Source: an uncultured Bacteroidaceae bacterium (lineage in GTDB: Bacteria > Bacteroidota > Bacteroidia > Bacteroidales > Bacteroidaceae). From it: a stretch of 64,000 bases of DNA. The translations under genes and the position numbers were made by a program. The DNA is taken from positions 1-64,000 of the forward strand of contig CAJOLW010000017.1 of NCBI GenBank assembly GCA_905235525.1, read 5' to 3'. Below the pieces are notes generated by a model that saw only the letters and a program-made list of their open reading frames with translations, was not told where the DNA came from and searched no databases. Each line of letters starts with the position of its first letter. The first letter of the stretch is position 1. This document shows, piece by piece, positions 21,921 to 30,303 of the stretch.

Positions 21921-21948
21921 AGGAATTAGGAATCAGGAATTAGGAATT
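21921..21948. repeat. Four-unit heptamer array (AGGAATT)
   Basis: Units AGGAATT, AGGAATC, AGGAATT and AGGAATT follow each other without gaps. They occupy the -20 to -45 region of the DUF1599 operon promoter, so the unit number could influence promoter strength. Confidence 0.8.
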
Positions 21949-21962
21949 ATTAGTATTTTGGT

Positions 21963-22000
21963 AAAAAAAACACGCCAAGCAACATTGTATTGCTTGGCGT
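21963..22000 (-). terminator. Rho-independent terminator after the M23 peptidase gene
   Basis: Perfect 11-bp arms at 21972-21982 and 21990-22000 enclose a 7-base loop. On the minus strand the hairpin is followed by a run of eight T (plus-strand A-run 21963-21970), 35 bp after the peptidase stop codon. Confidence 0.9.
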
Positions 22001-22034
22001 ATATGATAGTTGATGTAAAAATCCACCTGGGGGA

Positions 22035-22793
22035 TTACTTGCGGGCTGCCGTTCTGTTGCCACTTTCTGCATTCGTGTTGATGCTATTGGCGCTACGTGC
22101 CACATTGCCCTTCGAGATGGGATTCTGAACGATAAAGTAGTCGCCTGTCACGTCCTGATGCTCAAAATCAAACATCAGTGCAGGGTTGATAGGCTGACCT
22201 AACACACGAGTTTCGAAGTGGAGGTGAGAACCCGTAGATTTACCCGTGTTGCCACCCAATCCGATAGGCTCACCAGCACGCACCACCTGATCCTTCTTCA
22301 CAATCTGCTTGCTCAAGTGACCATAGAGCGTCTCAAGACCATTGGGATGACGAATCACAATATAATAGCCATAACCACTGCCATTGTATTTGCAAATACG
22401 CACCTTTCCGTCAAATGCAGCACGGATGGTGTCACCAATATAAACCTTGATGTCAAGACCTTCATGCTGACGTCCCCAACGAGGACCGAATGGGGAATTG
22501 AGTTTGCGGCTTGGGGTCGGCATACAGAAACCACGCAAGTCTATTTTGTAGTTAGCCGGCACAGAACCAGAACAACCTCTCAAATTGTCTGTCCAGTCTG
22601 TATAAATATTTGCAGCGGGATTATTGAGGTCGGCTGAGATGGCCGCTGTATTGTTGAGTTTTACGTTACGAATGTCTTTGAGTCTTTTGTCAGATGGCGC
22701 CTGCCTTGCAATGATATCCTGAGCGAAGCCACTTATTGAAACCATGGAAAGTACGACGATACCGACTGTTTTCTTAATAGATGGAAAATTCAC
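22035..22793 (-). CDS. M23 family metallopeptidase (LytM domain)
   Basis: This 252-residue exported peptidase probably cleaves peptidoglycan cross-links or activates amidases in the envelope. It has a signal peptide (residues 1-24). The LytM zinc site is visible: His and Asp in GRQHEGLDIKVY, and the HLHFE motif (GSHLHFETR) with the upstream active-site His in LYGHLSKQ. All four family ligands and catalytic residues appear present, so it should be active rather than an EnvC-like activator. The C-terminal 50 residues are Asn/Ser-rich. It lies 46 bp after ndk on the same strand and ends at a good terminator. Confidence 0.9.
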   Translation of the reverse strand: MNFPSIKKTVGIVVLSMVSISGFAQDIIARQAPSDKRLKDIRNVKLNNTAAISADLNNPAANIYTDWTDNLRGCSGSVPANYKIDLRGFCMPTPSRKLNSPFGPRWGRQHEGLDIKVYIGDTIRAAFDGKVRICKYNGSGYGYYIVIRHPNGLETLYGHLSKQIVKKDQVVRAGEPIGLGGNTGKSTGSHLHFETRVLGQPINPALMFDFEHQDVTGDYFIVQNPISKGNVARSANSINTNAESGNRTAARK

Positions 22794-22839
22794 GTTGTTT
22801 TAGTTTTTGAAGTTGTTGGATAAAATGATTGTTACTTGA

Positions 22840-23301
22840 TTAGTACTCGTCATTTGCATACAAGTACTGGAATACGCCAGGAGTATAATCAAAAATCTCC
22901 TCTGGCTTGAAGAATCGGTTCAGTTCTATCACCGCATTCTCGGGAGAGTCTGAAGTGTGGATGATGTTCTCCTGAAAACTCATACCAAAGTCACCACGAA
23001 TTGTACCCGGAGCAGCCTTTCTTGAGTTTGTGCTGCCCGTCATCGAGCGCACAGTCTCCACGGCATCCACACCCTCATAGCAGCAGCACACAACAGGAGA
23101 AGCCATCATGGAATTCTTGATTCGTTGAAAGAAGGGTTTACCGGCAAGGTGGGCATAGTGCTCATTGAGCAGTTCATCCGTCAGTTGCATCATCTTCATG
23201 CCAGCCAAGCGCAAGCCTTTACGTTCAAAGCGGGCAGTAACTTCGCCTACGAGTGCGCGCTGTACTGCACCTGGCTTCAAGATTACAAGAGTTTTCTCCA
23301 T
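22840..23301 (-). CDS. ndk: Nucleoside diphosphate kinase
   Basis: Ndk transfers the gamma phosphate between nucleoside triphosphates and diphosphates through a phosphohistidine. The catalytic His115 is in ENIIHTSDSPENA, and the substrate loop KAAPGTIRGDFG is intact. The 153-residue length is normal for Bacteroidetes. Slight oddities are KPGAVQRA at the N-terminus where most family members have KPDGVQRG or KPDAVQRG, and a CCCY run in the core. A TAnnTTTG promoter lies about 100 bp upstream, and the M23 peptidase gene follows in the same transcript. Confidence 0.95.
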   Translation of the reverse strand: MEKTLVILKPGAVQRALVGEVTARFERKGLRLAGMKMMQLTDELLNEHYAHLAGKPFFQRIKNSMMASPVVCCCYEGVDAVETVRSMTGSTNSRKAAPGTIRGDFGMSFQENIIHTSDSPENAVIELNRFFKPEEIFDYTPGVFQYLYANDEY

Positions 23302-23399
23302 TGTTTTTGATTATCTCCTTTTCTTTTTTGATTGAGTCTTTGGAGGACGGCCATTTCACCTTATCAAGGCGGCAGAATGCCCAAACCAAATTTTCGATG

Positions 23400-23407
23400 C
23401 AAAGGTA
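23400..23407 (-). promoter_or_regulatory. Promoter for ndk and M23 peptidase
   Basis: The minus strand reads TACCTTTG with a TTG 20 bp upstream, fitting the Bacteroidetes -7/-33 pattern. The predicted leader to the ndk ATG is about 90 nt. Confidence 0.65.
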
Positions 23408-23457
23408 TTAAAAAAAATTGGGTTTTACAAGAACATCGGCAATAAATTACGCTTTTT

Positions 23458-23646
23458 TCACATATCAAGACATTTCTTCACTTCAGCCTCCACATTTGTC
23501 AACTTCTCCTTGCAATACTCCACCAAGCCCTTCGCTTCCTTCAGATTGGCTGCCAGCGAGTCAATATCCATTTCTCCACCCTCAATCTTCTTGACAATTT
23601 CCTCCAAACGTTTCATTGCCTTTTCGTAAGTCATTTCTGTTTCCAT
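23458..23646 (-). CDS. xseB: Exodeoxyribonuclease VII small subunit
   Basis: XseB is the small helical subunit of exonuclease VII, which degrades single-stranded DNA. The 62-residue protein has the family pattern MTYEKAMKRLEEIVKKIEGGEMDIDSL followed by a second helix ending EAEVKKCLDM. It overlaps the 3' end of xseA by 16 bp, the usual coupled arrangement. An alternative start METEMTY versus MTY a few codons later cannot be decided; the first ATG is given. Confidence 0.93.
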   Translation of the reverse strand: METEMTYEKAMKRLEEIVKKIEGGEMDIDSLAANLKEAKGLVEYCKEKLTNVEAEVKKCLDM

Positions 23647-24932
23647 ATTATAGTCGATTTGAATGTTCCTGATGCCAATGTAGTCTCTATTTCGTCACCC
23701 TCTTTCACCTCATCCACACCCTTCACAGCCTTGCCGCCCACACGGGTGATGCTGAAGCCAAGACGCAGAATTCTGTTCGGGTGGGCACTATCCAACTTAC
23801 TCTCCGTCAGTTCAATGCGCTTCTGCTCATGTTGTAAAAACAAAGAGGCATACAACCCCATCTGCTTGTCCAATAGGGGCACCTTTCCCTTGGCCTGTTC
23901 GATGTTCTGTATGCTGTTGCTTACCAACGATGCTGAGAGCCTGTGCATGCGCATCTCCTCCCTTGCCCTCACCATGGTGAAGAGCATCGGGATCTTGCTG
24001 GCAAGCAACTTCAAACGGCTCGTCTCGTTTTGCAGCAACCAAGTCACCTGCCCAGTCAAACGCGCAGACATATCCTCCAATGCATCCAGTTCCTCCTCCT
24101 GATGATGAATCAGAAATTCCGCAGCCGCAGTAGGCGTTTTCACACGGGTGTGGGAAATCATATCAATCACCGTGTCGTCACGTTCATGTCCGATACCCGT
24201 GATGACCGGCAAGGGGAATTGTGCCACATTCTCCGCCAACAGCAACGAATCGAAACCCTGCAAATCAGACGTTGCCCCACCCCCTCGGATGATGACCACC
24301 ACATCCCACTCGTCCACCTGCTCCGCAATGCGGTTCAAGGCTGCTATCACACTGTCCTCCACCTCATTGCCCTGCATAACTGCGGCAAACAATTCGGTCT
24401 TGAACACCAACCCTCGTTGGTTGTTATTCAGTTGATTGCAAAAGTCGCCATACCCTGCTGCCGATGCAGACGAGATGACCGCAATGCGTTGCAGAAGTCG
24501 AGGAAGCGGCAACTCCCTGTTCATCGTGTCAATGCCCTCATCCTTCAGCCTTTGCAATATTTCTAAACGTCTTTGTGCTATGTCGCCTAACGTGTAGGTG
24601 GGGTCGATGTCCGTCACGTTCAGCGAATACCCGTACAACTCATGAAACGTCACCTGCGCCCTCACCAGCACCTGCATTCCTGCCGCCAACACCTGCCCTG
24701 TTGTTTGTTCAAACATCGGTCGGATGAAAGCCCACACATTTGACCACACCTGCGCCCTCGCTTTCGCCACGATGCCATTTCCCCGTGCATCCTTCTGCAC
24801 CAATTCCATATAGCAGTGGCGGTTCATGCGCAACTCGCTAATCTCCGCTTTCACCCAATACTCATCGTTGAGGGTCAACTCCAACGTCTCCCTCACCAAC
24901 CCGTTCAATTCATATAGTGTCAATGTCTCCAT
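23631..24932 (-). CDS. xseA: Exodeoxyribonuclease VII large subunit
   Basis: XseA is the catalytic subunit of exonuclease VII. The 433-residue protein has the N-terminal OB-fold (YWVKAEISELRMNRHCYMEL) at about 20-110. The catalytic domain then carries RIAVISSASAAGYGDF, the VVVIIRGGGATSDLQGFD motif and PVITGIGHERDDTVIDM. A long coiled-coil region follows (about 280-380), and the C-terminal beta segment has NPNRILRLGFSIT. It lies 16 bp after an unknown helical protein, with a small heptamer array covering that gap. Confidence 0.96.
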   Translation of the reverse strand: METLTLYELNGLVRETLELTLNDEYWVKAEISELRMNRHCYMELVQKDARGNGIVAKARAQVWSNVWAFIRPMFEQTTGQVLAAGMQVLVRAQVTFHELYGYSLNVTDIDPTYTLGDIAQRRLEILQRLKDEGIDTMNRELPLPRLLQRIAVISSASAAGYGDFCNQLNNNQRGLVFKTELFAAVMQGNEVEDSVIAALNRIAEQVDEWDVVVIIRGGGATSDLQGFDSLLLAENVAQFPLPVITGIGHERDDTVIDMISHTRVKTPTAAAEFLIHHQEEELDALEDMSARLTGQVTWLLQNETSRLKLLASKIPMLFTMVRAREEMRMHRLSASLVSNSIQNIEQAKGKVPLLDKQMGLYASLFLQHEQKRIELTESKLDSAHPNRILRLGFSITRVGGKAVKGVDEVKEGDEIETTLASGTFKSTIIWKQK

Positions 24933-24953
24933 CTCTAAACTCTAAGCCCTAAA
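24933..24953. repeat. Heptamer array between xseA and its upstream gene
   Basis: Units CTCTAAA, CTCTAAG and CCCTAAA span from the xseA start codon to the stop codon of the upstream gene at 24949-24951, so the repeat contributes the stop codon itself. Confidence 0.7.
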
Positions 24954-25641
24954 TCCTCGGTCTCTTCCCGTTCAACACATGCACGAACGTCTCAAAGTCT
25001 CGGTCAATATGGCTCAGTTCATACTCTTCAATCGTCAGCGAGAACCGTGCAGGCAGGTCATCCAGTCCGAAATAGGCCTTGATGAGACACACCGCATTGA
25101 AAGCCCTGTCATCTTGCCGTTTGATGAGCACCATGCAGCATTTCCGTGCGACAGCCTTATCCTCCACCAACTTGAGTGTTTTGAAAATCAGATAGTAAGA
25201 AAGGTCTGAATCCACCTTCAGCAACATAGACAGGCGCGTCACCTCATTCTCCACATGAAATGCCTCCAGCATCGCCATCACCTGTTCCTCCGTCCGCATC
25301 GCCGGCAACATGATATTGCAAATCTTCACCACAGACTCCGCATTGTTCTCTTTCAAATACGCATACAGTCTCCCCACACTCTCCACTCCAAAGTCCAATG
25401 TTCCCTCCTTTGCCAGATGCTCCACCGCTGCCGCCCCGCTCAGAAACGCCGCCCTCTTAAACATGATAATATGTAACAATGTCTCCCAGAACAGCCCATT
25501 CTCCAGTTCCGACAGCACCTTCTCCCTCATCACACGCTCCATCAGCCTGAACTCCATGTTGCTCAGGCTTCCCAGCATTCGCGCCAGTCCCTCCCAGTCG
25601 CGCGCACCAATCAACTGTTCCGCTCTATCCTTGTTGGTCAC
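24949..25641 (-). CDS. Conserved helical protein of unknown function upstream of xseA
   Basis: I do not recognise this 230-residue protein. It has no signal peptide or membrane segment and is predicted to be almost wholly alpha-helical, with leucine-rich amphipathic stretches that resemble helical repeats (for example NMEFRLMERVMREKVLSEL and ENNAESVVKICNIMLPAM). The start is a GTG at 25641, supported by an AAGGAG Shine-Dalgarno-like sequence 4 bp upstream, unusual in this organism. It has its own promoter and is co-directional with xseA-xseB, so it may be co-expressed with exonuclease VII. Confidence 0.75.
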   Translation of the reverse strand: MTNKDRAEQLIGARDWEGLARMLGSLSNMEFRLMERVMREKVLSELENGLFWETLLHIIMFKRAAFLSGAAAVEHLAKEGTLDFGVESVGRLYAYLKENNAESVVKICNIMLPAMRTEEQVMAMLEAFHVENEVTRLSMLLKVDSDLSYYLIFKTLKLVEDKAVARKCCMVLIKRQDDRAFNAVCLIKAYFGLDDLPARFSLTIEEYELSHIDRDFETFVHVLNGKRPRI

Positions 25642-25660
25642 TTGCTCCTTATTTCCCTTG

Positions 25661-25668
25661 CAAAGTTA
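25661..25668 (-). promoter_or_regulatory. Promoter for the unknown protein-xseA-xseB operon
   Basis: The minus strand reads TAACTTTG, with TTTG exactly 20 bp upstream. The leader before the GTG start is about 20 nt. Confidence 0.75.
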
Positions 25669-25707
25669 CACTTTAATCTACGATATTCCAAACTTATTGA
25701 CAAAAAT

Positions 25708-28700
25708 TTATTTTTTCTTCGGTTCCTTATTAAAGCGGTAGATTACATGCAGGAGACCATAGGAAGGGATGACGTTGTAGAAAGCTTCGGTGCGCCCTTG
25801 GGCATTGACATAGCGGCGCACGTTGGAGAGGTTGCCCAGCAAGTCGAATCCGTCGAAGAGGATGGTCAGGTTTTGTTTGGGCAGACGTTTGGAGACGCGG
25901 GCGTTCCACACCAGTTCGTTCGTGTTCATGGACGCTTCGCTGTATCCTCGGCGGCTATACATGGTCAGGTCGGTGCCCACCTGCATGTTCCAAGGCAGGT
26001 CAATCTGTCCTATCACACCATACTGAAAGGTGAAGGCATTGATGTTGGTGAAATACTCGCGGTCGCTGGTGGAATGCTGATAGGTCAGTTTACCGCCAGC
26101 ACCATACTCCATCTTTTCCGTGGGTCGCCAAGTCAGCGAGAGGTCTTCCGTCACGTTGTGGGTCCTCACCACCGAGTGTGTGGCGACGAGGGTTTCGTTC
26201 GTGCCGTTCAAATCGACGCTGTGGTTGTAACTGTAGTTGGCATTCTCTTTCACTCGCCACTTGTCATTCTTCGTCAGCGGAAAGTCAATGCCCGAATTGA
26301 TGTACATATTCCAGTTGCCATCTACATTGTCGGGGGTCACGGTTCTCACGCCTGTTTCCTTATTATAGATATAGCCCCATGCCTCAGCGTTCTGCACAAG
26401 CCCCACATTGGCATTGGCATTGAACATCGTCTTGCCGAACTTGTCTCTGTATTGCCCGTAGAAGGTGTGGCGGTGCGTGTTCTTCATGTTGGGATTGCCC
26501 AATGTGACGTAGAGCGGATTGCTGTCATCGCGGATGTTCAGCAGATTGGTCATCATAGGGGCAGAACTCTCCAAGCGGTAATCGAAATCAATGCTTCTTC
26601 CCCTTTTGTACAACGAATAGTAACCTGACAAATCCATTCTGAAGAGCGCGGTGTTTCGTGTCATCAGCGTATCGACTTGTGTGCCGCGCTGATAGTCCAT
26701 CTTTTCGTGCACGAACGGCAAAGAGAATCGTGCATGAAGATAGGCATACCAACTTTCGTCTTCGATTTCTTTCCCGTCTTTATCTTTGACTTGCCCCCAA
26801 AAGGTCTTTTGGAGAGAGATGGTTGGTTCGTGAGTGATCTTCGTGGTCTTATCATTGGAACTATTGTCGGCATCGAGGGTGCTCAGCATTTCATCCACCG
26901 AGGGTAAAGTGCCCAGTGCGTGACTGTCTGCCTTATCCCAGCCATCCAGTTTGTTGAGCAGGTAGAGGGGCATGTTGCTTTTTTGGTTATTGTAGTTGAA
27001 GTTGTAGGAGACATTCAATTCGTATTGGCGCTTCTTGTCAAGACTGAAAGCAACCCCTGGGGTCACGTTGAGCCTCTGCTGCCGGTTTTTCATGGGAGTG
27101 TATCGGTTACGGAAATCAGTCGTCATGGCGGTGGAATTGGGATAATCCAGCAGATAATGGTCATAATCTTTCGACAGATAATCGCTGTAACCGTGGGAAA
27201 GGTCGAAACTGAAACGGATGTAGTCGTTGTGGGCAGGACGGAAGTTGATGTCAGAGTCAAAATAAGTTTCCGTATCATGTCCCTGGTCCTTGCTGCTCGA
27301 ACGTGTACGGTTGATGGCATACTTTCTCAGCAGTTCGCCTGCATTGGGTGCCATGATGCTGTCCATCCACGCCTTGCCCATCTGGCTTGCAACATCTTCA
27401 GACAGGGTTGTGCTGGCATTGTCTGAAAGATGGTTCCACTTCCGGTAGTTCGCCGAAGGTCGGAGATAGACATACAGTCCCTTGATGAAATCACCTATAG
27501 GTTCGTCATGCTGAAGTGTCAGACTATGTTGGGTGTTGATGTCCCATTCATAACTCTGCCGCATGTTGAACGACCTGCCGTAGGTGTCGCCTCCCTCCAG
27601 GAATGTGGCGCTGTTGGTGTTCTGTCTGTCTTCTGTCTCGCTGTAGGTGGTTTCCATGCTGCCCTGATAGCGGTAGCGCTCTTCGCGTTCCCTCATATAG
27701 TTGCCGCCCACCTTGTAGGTGGTTCGCAGTCCCTCCGACTGTTGCAAGGGCGACCATTCCCCCTTCTCACCAGGTGTGCGGTAGTCGTTCAGGTTGTTGG
27801 CATTGACAAAGAGCACCAGTCGCGAATGGTCGTCAAATCGCATACCGAAGAGTCTGCCCAGGAACTTTCCGTCGTGCTTGCCCTGCTCATTCCGATGGAA
27901 CGTGAGTCCCCCACCCCCTTCGGCATTGGCTATCCATCCTCGTGCATATTCTTTCTTCAGTCTCACATCCATCACCAGCAACTTCTTCGCTGACTTCTCC
28001 TCAGGCTTTCCCTTCACATTTTCTGGTACTCGTTCATAACTCGTCACGTGCTTCACCATATAGGCAGGCATGTTCTCCAACAGCAATTCGCGGTCGCTGT
28101 TGAAGAAGTCTTTTCCGTTCAGCAGCATCGTGTCGATGGGTTTTCCGTTCACATTGATGACACCGCCCTTTTCCAACGTCACGCCCGGCAGTTTCTTGAT
28201 GAGTTCATTGAGCATCGAGCCCTCTGCCAGATTGAAGGCATCGGCATCATAGACGAGCGTGTCGCCATTCATGTAGAACTTCAGTTTCGTCGCCTTCACC
28301 ACCACCTCGTCCAGTTCCATCTCGTTGCGTTTCGGTATCCGCTTCAGATAGATGGTCTTGATCGAACGATTGTTCTCCCGCTTGTAGAGTTTCTTGATAT
28401 CAATCGGCACATACGCCGTCTGATAGCCTTCGGCTTCAACTTTGATAAGGTACTTGCCGGGGTTAGAAACGCTACAGGAGATATAGGAACTCTTGTATCC
28501 GTCCTCATCGTAGTAACCTCCGTAAATGCTGTCGACAAAGGTGCTGTCGGCAGCGTTCAGTTTCACTCCCTTCAGTCCCTTGATGATGTCGTGCGTCAGG
28601 TGGTCTCTCACTTCGGCATTCACCCACAACATCCTCACGTTCTTTTTGACAGTATCTGCCTTCTCCACCAACGCCGTGCTGTCACTCACCTGCACCAACG

Positions 28701-28773
28701 TTGTATCGTTCTCCTGCGCCATCGCCGACAAACCGACAAGGGCAAGCATTGCTATTAAAATCTTTACTTTCAT
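25708..28773 (-). CDS. Outer-membrane beta-barrel protein (TonB-dependent receptor-like, no SusD partner)
   Basis: This 1,021-residue protein has a signal peptide (1-19). A CarboxypepD_reg-like Ig domain lies at about 55-135 (ITHDIIKGLKGVKLNAADSTF...GYQTAYVPIDIK). A TonB plug-like region follows at about 160-270 (VDEVVVKATKLKFYMNGDTL; ELIKKLPGVTLEKGGVINVNGKPIDTMLLNGKDFF), then a long barrel of alternating aromatic strands. It matches the Bacteroidetes outer membrane protein beta-barrel family, in which members import or bind unknown ligands. The C-terminus is unusual, ending in a Lys-rich tail (NKEPKKK) rather than an aromatic residue. No SusD lies next to it. Upstream are two tandem palindromic operators, so it is probably tightly regulated. 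Confidence 0.85.
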   Translation of the reverse strand: MKVKILIAMLALVGLSAMAQENDTTLVQVSDSTALVEKADTVKKNVRMLWVNAEVRDHLTHDIIKGLKGVKLNAADSTFVDSIYGGYYDEDGYKSSYISCSVSNPGKYLIKVEAEGYQTAYVPIDIKKLYKRENNRSIKTIYLKRIPKRNEMELDEVVVKATKLKFYMNGDTLVYDADAFNLAEGSMLNELIKKLPGVTLEKGGVINVNGKPIDTMLLNGKDFFNSDRELLLENMPAYMVKHVTSYERVPENVKGKPEEKSAKKLLVMDVRLKKEYARGWIANAEGGGGLTFHRNEQGKHDGKFLGRLFGMRFDDHSRLVLFVNANNLNDYRTPGEKGEWSPLQQSEGLRTTYKVGGNYMREREERYRYQGSMETTYSETEDRQNTNSATFLEGGDTYGRSFNMRQSYEWDINTQHSLTLQHDEPIGDFIKGLYVYLRPSANYRKWNHLSDNASTTLSEDVASQMGKAWMDSIMAPNAGELLRKYAINRTRSSSKDQGHDTETYFDSDINFRPAHNDYIRFSFDLSHGYSDYLSKDYDHYLLDYPNSTAMTTDFRNRYTPMKNRQQRLNVTPGVAFSLDKKRQYELNVSYNFNYNNQKSNMPLYLLNKLDGWDKADSHALGTLPSVDEMLSTLDADNSSNDKTTKITHEPTISLQKTFWGQVKDKDGKEIEDESWYAYLHARFSLPFVHEKMDYQRGTQVDTLMTRNTALFRMDLSGYYSLYKRGRSIDFDYRLESSAPMMTNLLNIRDDSNPLYVTLGNPNMKNTHRHTFYGQYRDKFGKTMFNANANVGLVQNAEAWGYIYNKETGVRTVTPDNVDGNWNMYINSGIDFPLTKNDKWRVKENANYSYNHSVDLNGTNETLVATHSVVRTHNVTEDLSLTWRPTEKMEYGAGGKLTYQHSTSDREYFTNINAFTFQYGVIGQIDLPWNMQVGTDLTMYSRRGYSEASMNTNELVWNARVSKRLPKQNLTILFDGFDLLGNLSNVRRYVNAQGRTEAFYNVIPSYGLLHVIYRFNKEPKKK

Positions 28774-28843
28774 TTATTACTGTTACCTTCTATCTATTAG
28801 AACGAGAAAAGCCTCGCTTTTGTGACAAAAAAACGACATTTTT

Positions 28844-28864
28844 CCCACAAAAAAAACATGCCAA
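28844..28864 (-). promoter_or_regulatory. Possible sigma-54-like promoter for the beta-barrel gene
   Basis: The minus strand has TTGGCATG followed by a T-run and TTGTGGG. TTGGCATG resembles the -24 element of sigma-54 promoters, but the -12 TTGC is missing or displaced by two bases. The call rests mainly on the paired operators 45-80 bp upstream, the usual distance for sigma-54 activators. No TAnnTTTG box is seen in this gap. Confidence 0.3.
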
Positions 28865-28906
28865 ACATGTAACCAACTGAAAATGAGCCTTCACTATTAA
28901 CACAAG

Positions 28907-28944
28907 TGTCCACTTTCGGACAGTCACGTGTCCGAAAATGGACA
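28907..28944 (-). promoter_or_regulatory. Pair of TGTCC-N6-GGACA palindromic operators
   Basis: Two 16-bp palindromes, at 28907-28922 and 28929-28944, each have arms TGTCC and GGACA with six bases between. Their centres are 22 bp apart, about two helical turns. They are also inverted copies of each other (15 of 16 bases). They lie 134-171 bp upstream of the beta-barrel gene and downstream of ispD, so the beta-barrel gene is the likely target. Confidence 0.75.
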
Positions 28945-28994
28945 TTTATCCCACAAAAGGGGTTGCGACAAGCCACCAAAGAAAAAACTCAACG

Positions 28995-29660
28995 CTAAAC
29001 TTTACACATCGCAGCGGCAATGGTCAAGTCGAAAGGTGTCGTGATTTTGATGTTCTCGCGATTGCCAGAGACGAGAGTGACAGGGTGTCCGAAACGTTCC
29101 ACCACGGAGGCATCGTCAGTGAAGAAGTCGGTGTAGGGCTGCAAGTAGGCTTCACGAAGCAAAGACGCAGAAAAAACTTGAGGGGTCTGAACAAGGCGGT
29201 AGTCACTGCGGGGTACAGTGACAGACCCTCCCGGGAGGGTCTTCCGCAGGGTTTCCACGACATCGGTGACGGGGATGACGGCTTCGGAACGGGCAGCCTC
29301 ATCGTAGCAGGCACGGATGGTGTCGATGGAAACAAAGGGACGCACACCGTCATGCACGCCAACCAGAGTGGCATCGGGAGACACTTTGGCGAGTCCGTTC
29401 TTGACGGAGTGAAAACGGGTCTCTCCACCATTGGCAAGGATGTAAGGGCGTGAAAAATGGTATTCAGCGCATAGCGTGCGCCAATAGTCCTGCTGACTTT
29501 CGGGCAACACCAAGACCACCTGCATCTTCTCGTCGAACTGGAGAAAACGGTCGATGGTGCGCATCAGGATGGGGATGCCACCAACAGGCAGGAACTGCTT
29601 GGGGATGTCACCGCCCATGCGAAGTCCCTTACCACCGGCTACGATGATGACGGCGTTCAC
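28995..29660 (-). CDS. ispD: 2-C-methyl-D-erythritol 4-phosphate cytidylyltransferase
   Basis: IspD attaches CMP to methylerythritol phosphate in the non-mevalonate isoprenoid pathway. The 221-residue protein has the nucleotide-binding start [21 protein letters not shown] (with the usual Arg and Lys), the [12 protein letters not shown] motif, the conserved VVETLRKT and [17 protein letters not shown] and the closing [10 protein letters not shown]. All sites are intact. Its ATG overlaps the stop codon of the DJ-1/PfpI gene (ATGA), indicating translational coupling. Confidence 0.95.
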   Translation of the reverse strand: MNAVIIVAGGKGLRMGGDIPKQFLPVGGIPILMRTIDRFLQFDEKMQVVLVLPESQQDYWRTLCAEYHFSRPYILANGGETRFHSVKNGLAKVSPDATLVGVHDGVRPFVSIDTIRACYDEAARSEAVIPVTDVVETLRKTLPGGSVTVPRSDYRLVQTPQVFSASLLREAYLQPYTDFFTDDASVVERFGHPVTLVSGNRENIKITTPFDLTIAAAMCKV

Positions 29661-30217
29661 TTTTCGTTGATATGTTGGTACATCATGCCTTTCCTCAGTT
29701 GGTCGGCTGCGTCCTTGCCACAGAAGTGCTCCACGATGGCATAGCCAAGACCCAGTGCGGCGGCAGGTCCTTTGCCTGTGAACATGAGTCCGTCGCGCTC
29801 AACGAGGGCAGCCGTATAATCAGCCCCTGTCAGGTATTGCTCGAAACCCGGATAACAGGTCATGCGCTTACCCTGAGCAAGACCAAGATTGCCATACACC
29901 ATCGGTGCGGCACAGATGGCTGCGAGTGCCTTGCCTGCCTGATGATGAGCAAGAATAGCCTTACAGAGTCCCTCATGGGCATTAAGGTTACTTGCTCCGG
30001 GCATACCGCCAGGCAAGAAGAGCATATCGGCATCGCTGTAGTCATTGTCAGCAAACATAGAGTCAGCCACAATGCCCACACCATGTGCACCCACAACAGT
30101 GAGTTCATCCATGATGGAGACAGTTATTACATCCAGCCCAGCACGACGGCACACGTCGATGGGACCGAGGGCTTCCACTTCTTCGAAGCCCGTAGCAAAG
30201 AAAGCGTATATTTTCAT
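29657..30217 (-). CDS. DJ-1/PfpI family protein
   Basis: This 186-residue protein belongs to the DJ-1/ThiJ class-I-glutamine-amidotransferase-like fold. The nucleophile-elbow Cys102 is in [11 protein letters not shown], and the conserved acidic residue near the N-terminus is in [13 protein letters not shown]. Members are proposed deglycases, glyoxalases or chaperones; the substrate cannot be told here. It overlaps ispD by four bases and is likely co-expressed with it. Upstream lies a heptamer-periodic spacer with no clear promoter box. Confidence 0.9.
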   Translation of the reverse strand: MKIYAFFATGFEEVEALGPIDVCRRAGLDVITVSIMDELTVVGAHGVGIVADSMFADNDYSDADMLFLPGGMPGASNLNAHEGLCKAILAHHQAGKALAAICAAPMVYGNLGLAQGKRMTCYPGFEQYLTGADYTAALVERDGLMFTGKGPAAALGLGYAIVEHFCGKDAADQLRKGMMYQHINEK

Positions 30218-30232
30218 ATCATCGAATCATTT

Positions 30233-30288
30233 ACAATCTGACAATTCACAATGGACAATCTCATGTACAATTTGACAGTTTACAATGG
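30233..30288. repeat. Heptamer-periodic ACAAT array
   Basis: The string ACAAT or a close variant recurs at about 7-bp steps (starting near 30233, 30241, 30248, 30255, 30267, 30275 and 30282) across the gap between the DJ-1 and TonB-like genes. It is a variant of the 7-bp-periodic family seen elsewhere in the window. Confidence 0.5.
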
Positions 30289-30303
30289 GTCATTTATTTG
30301 AGC

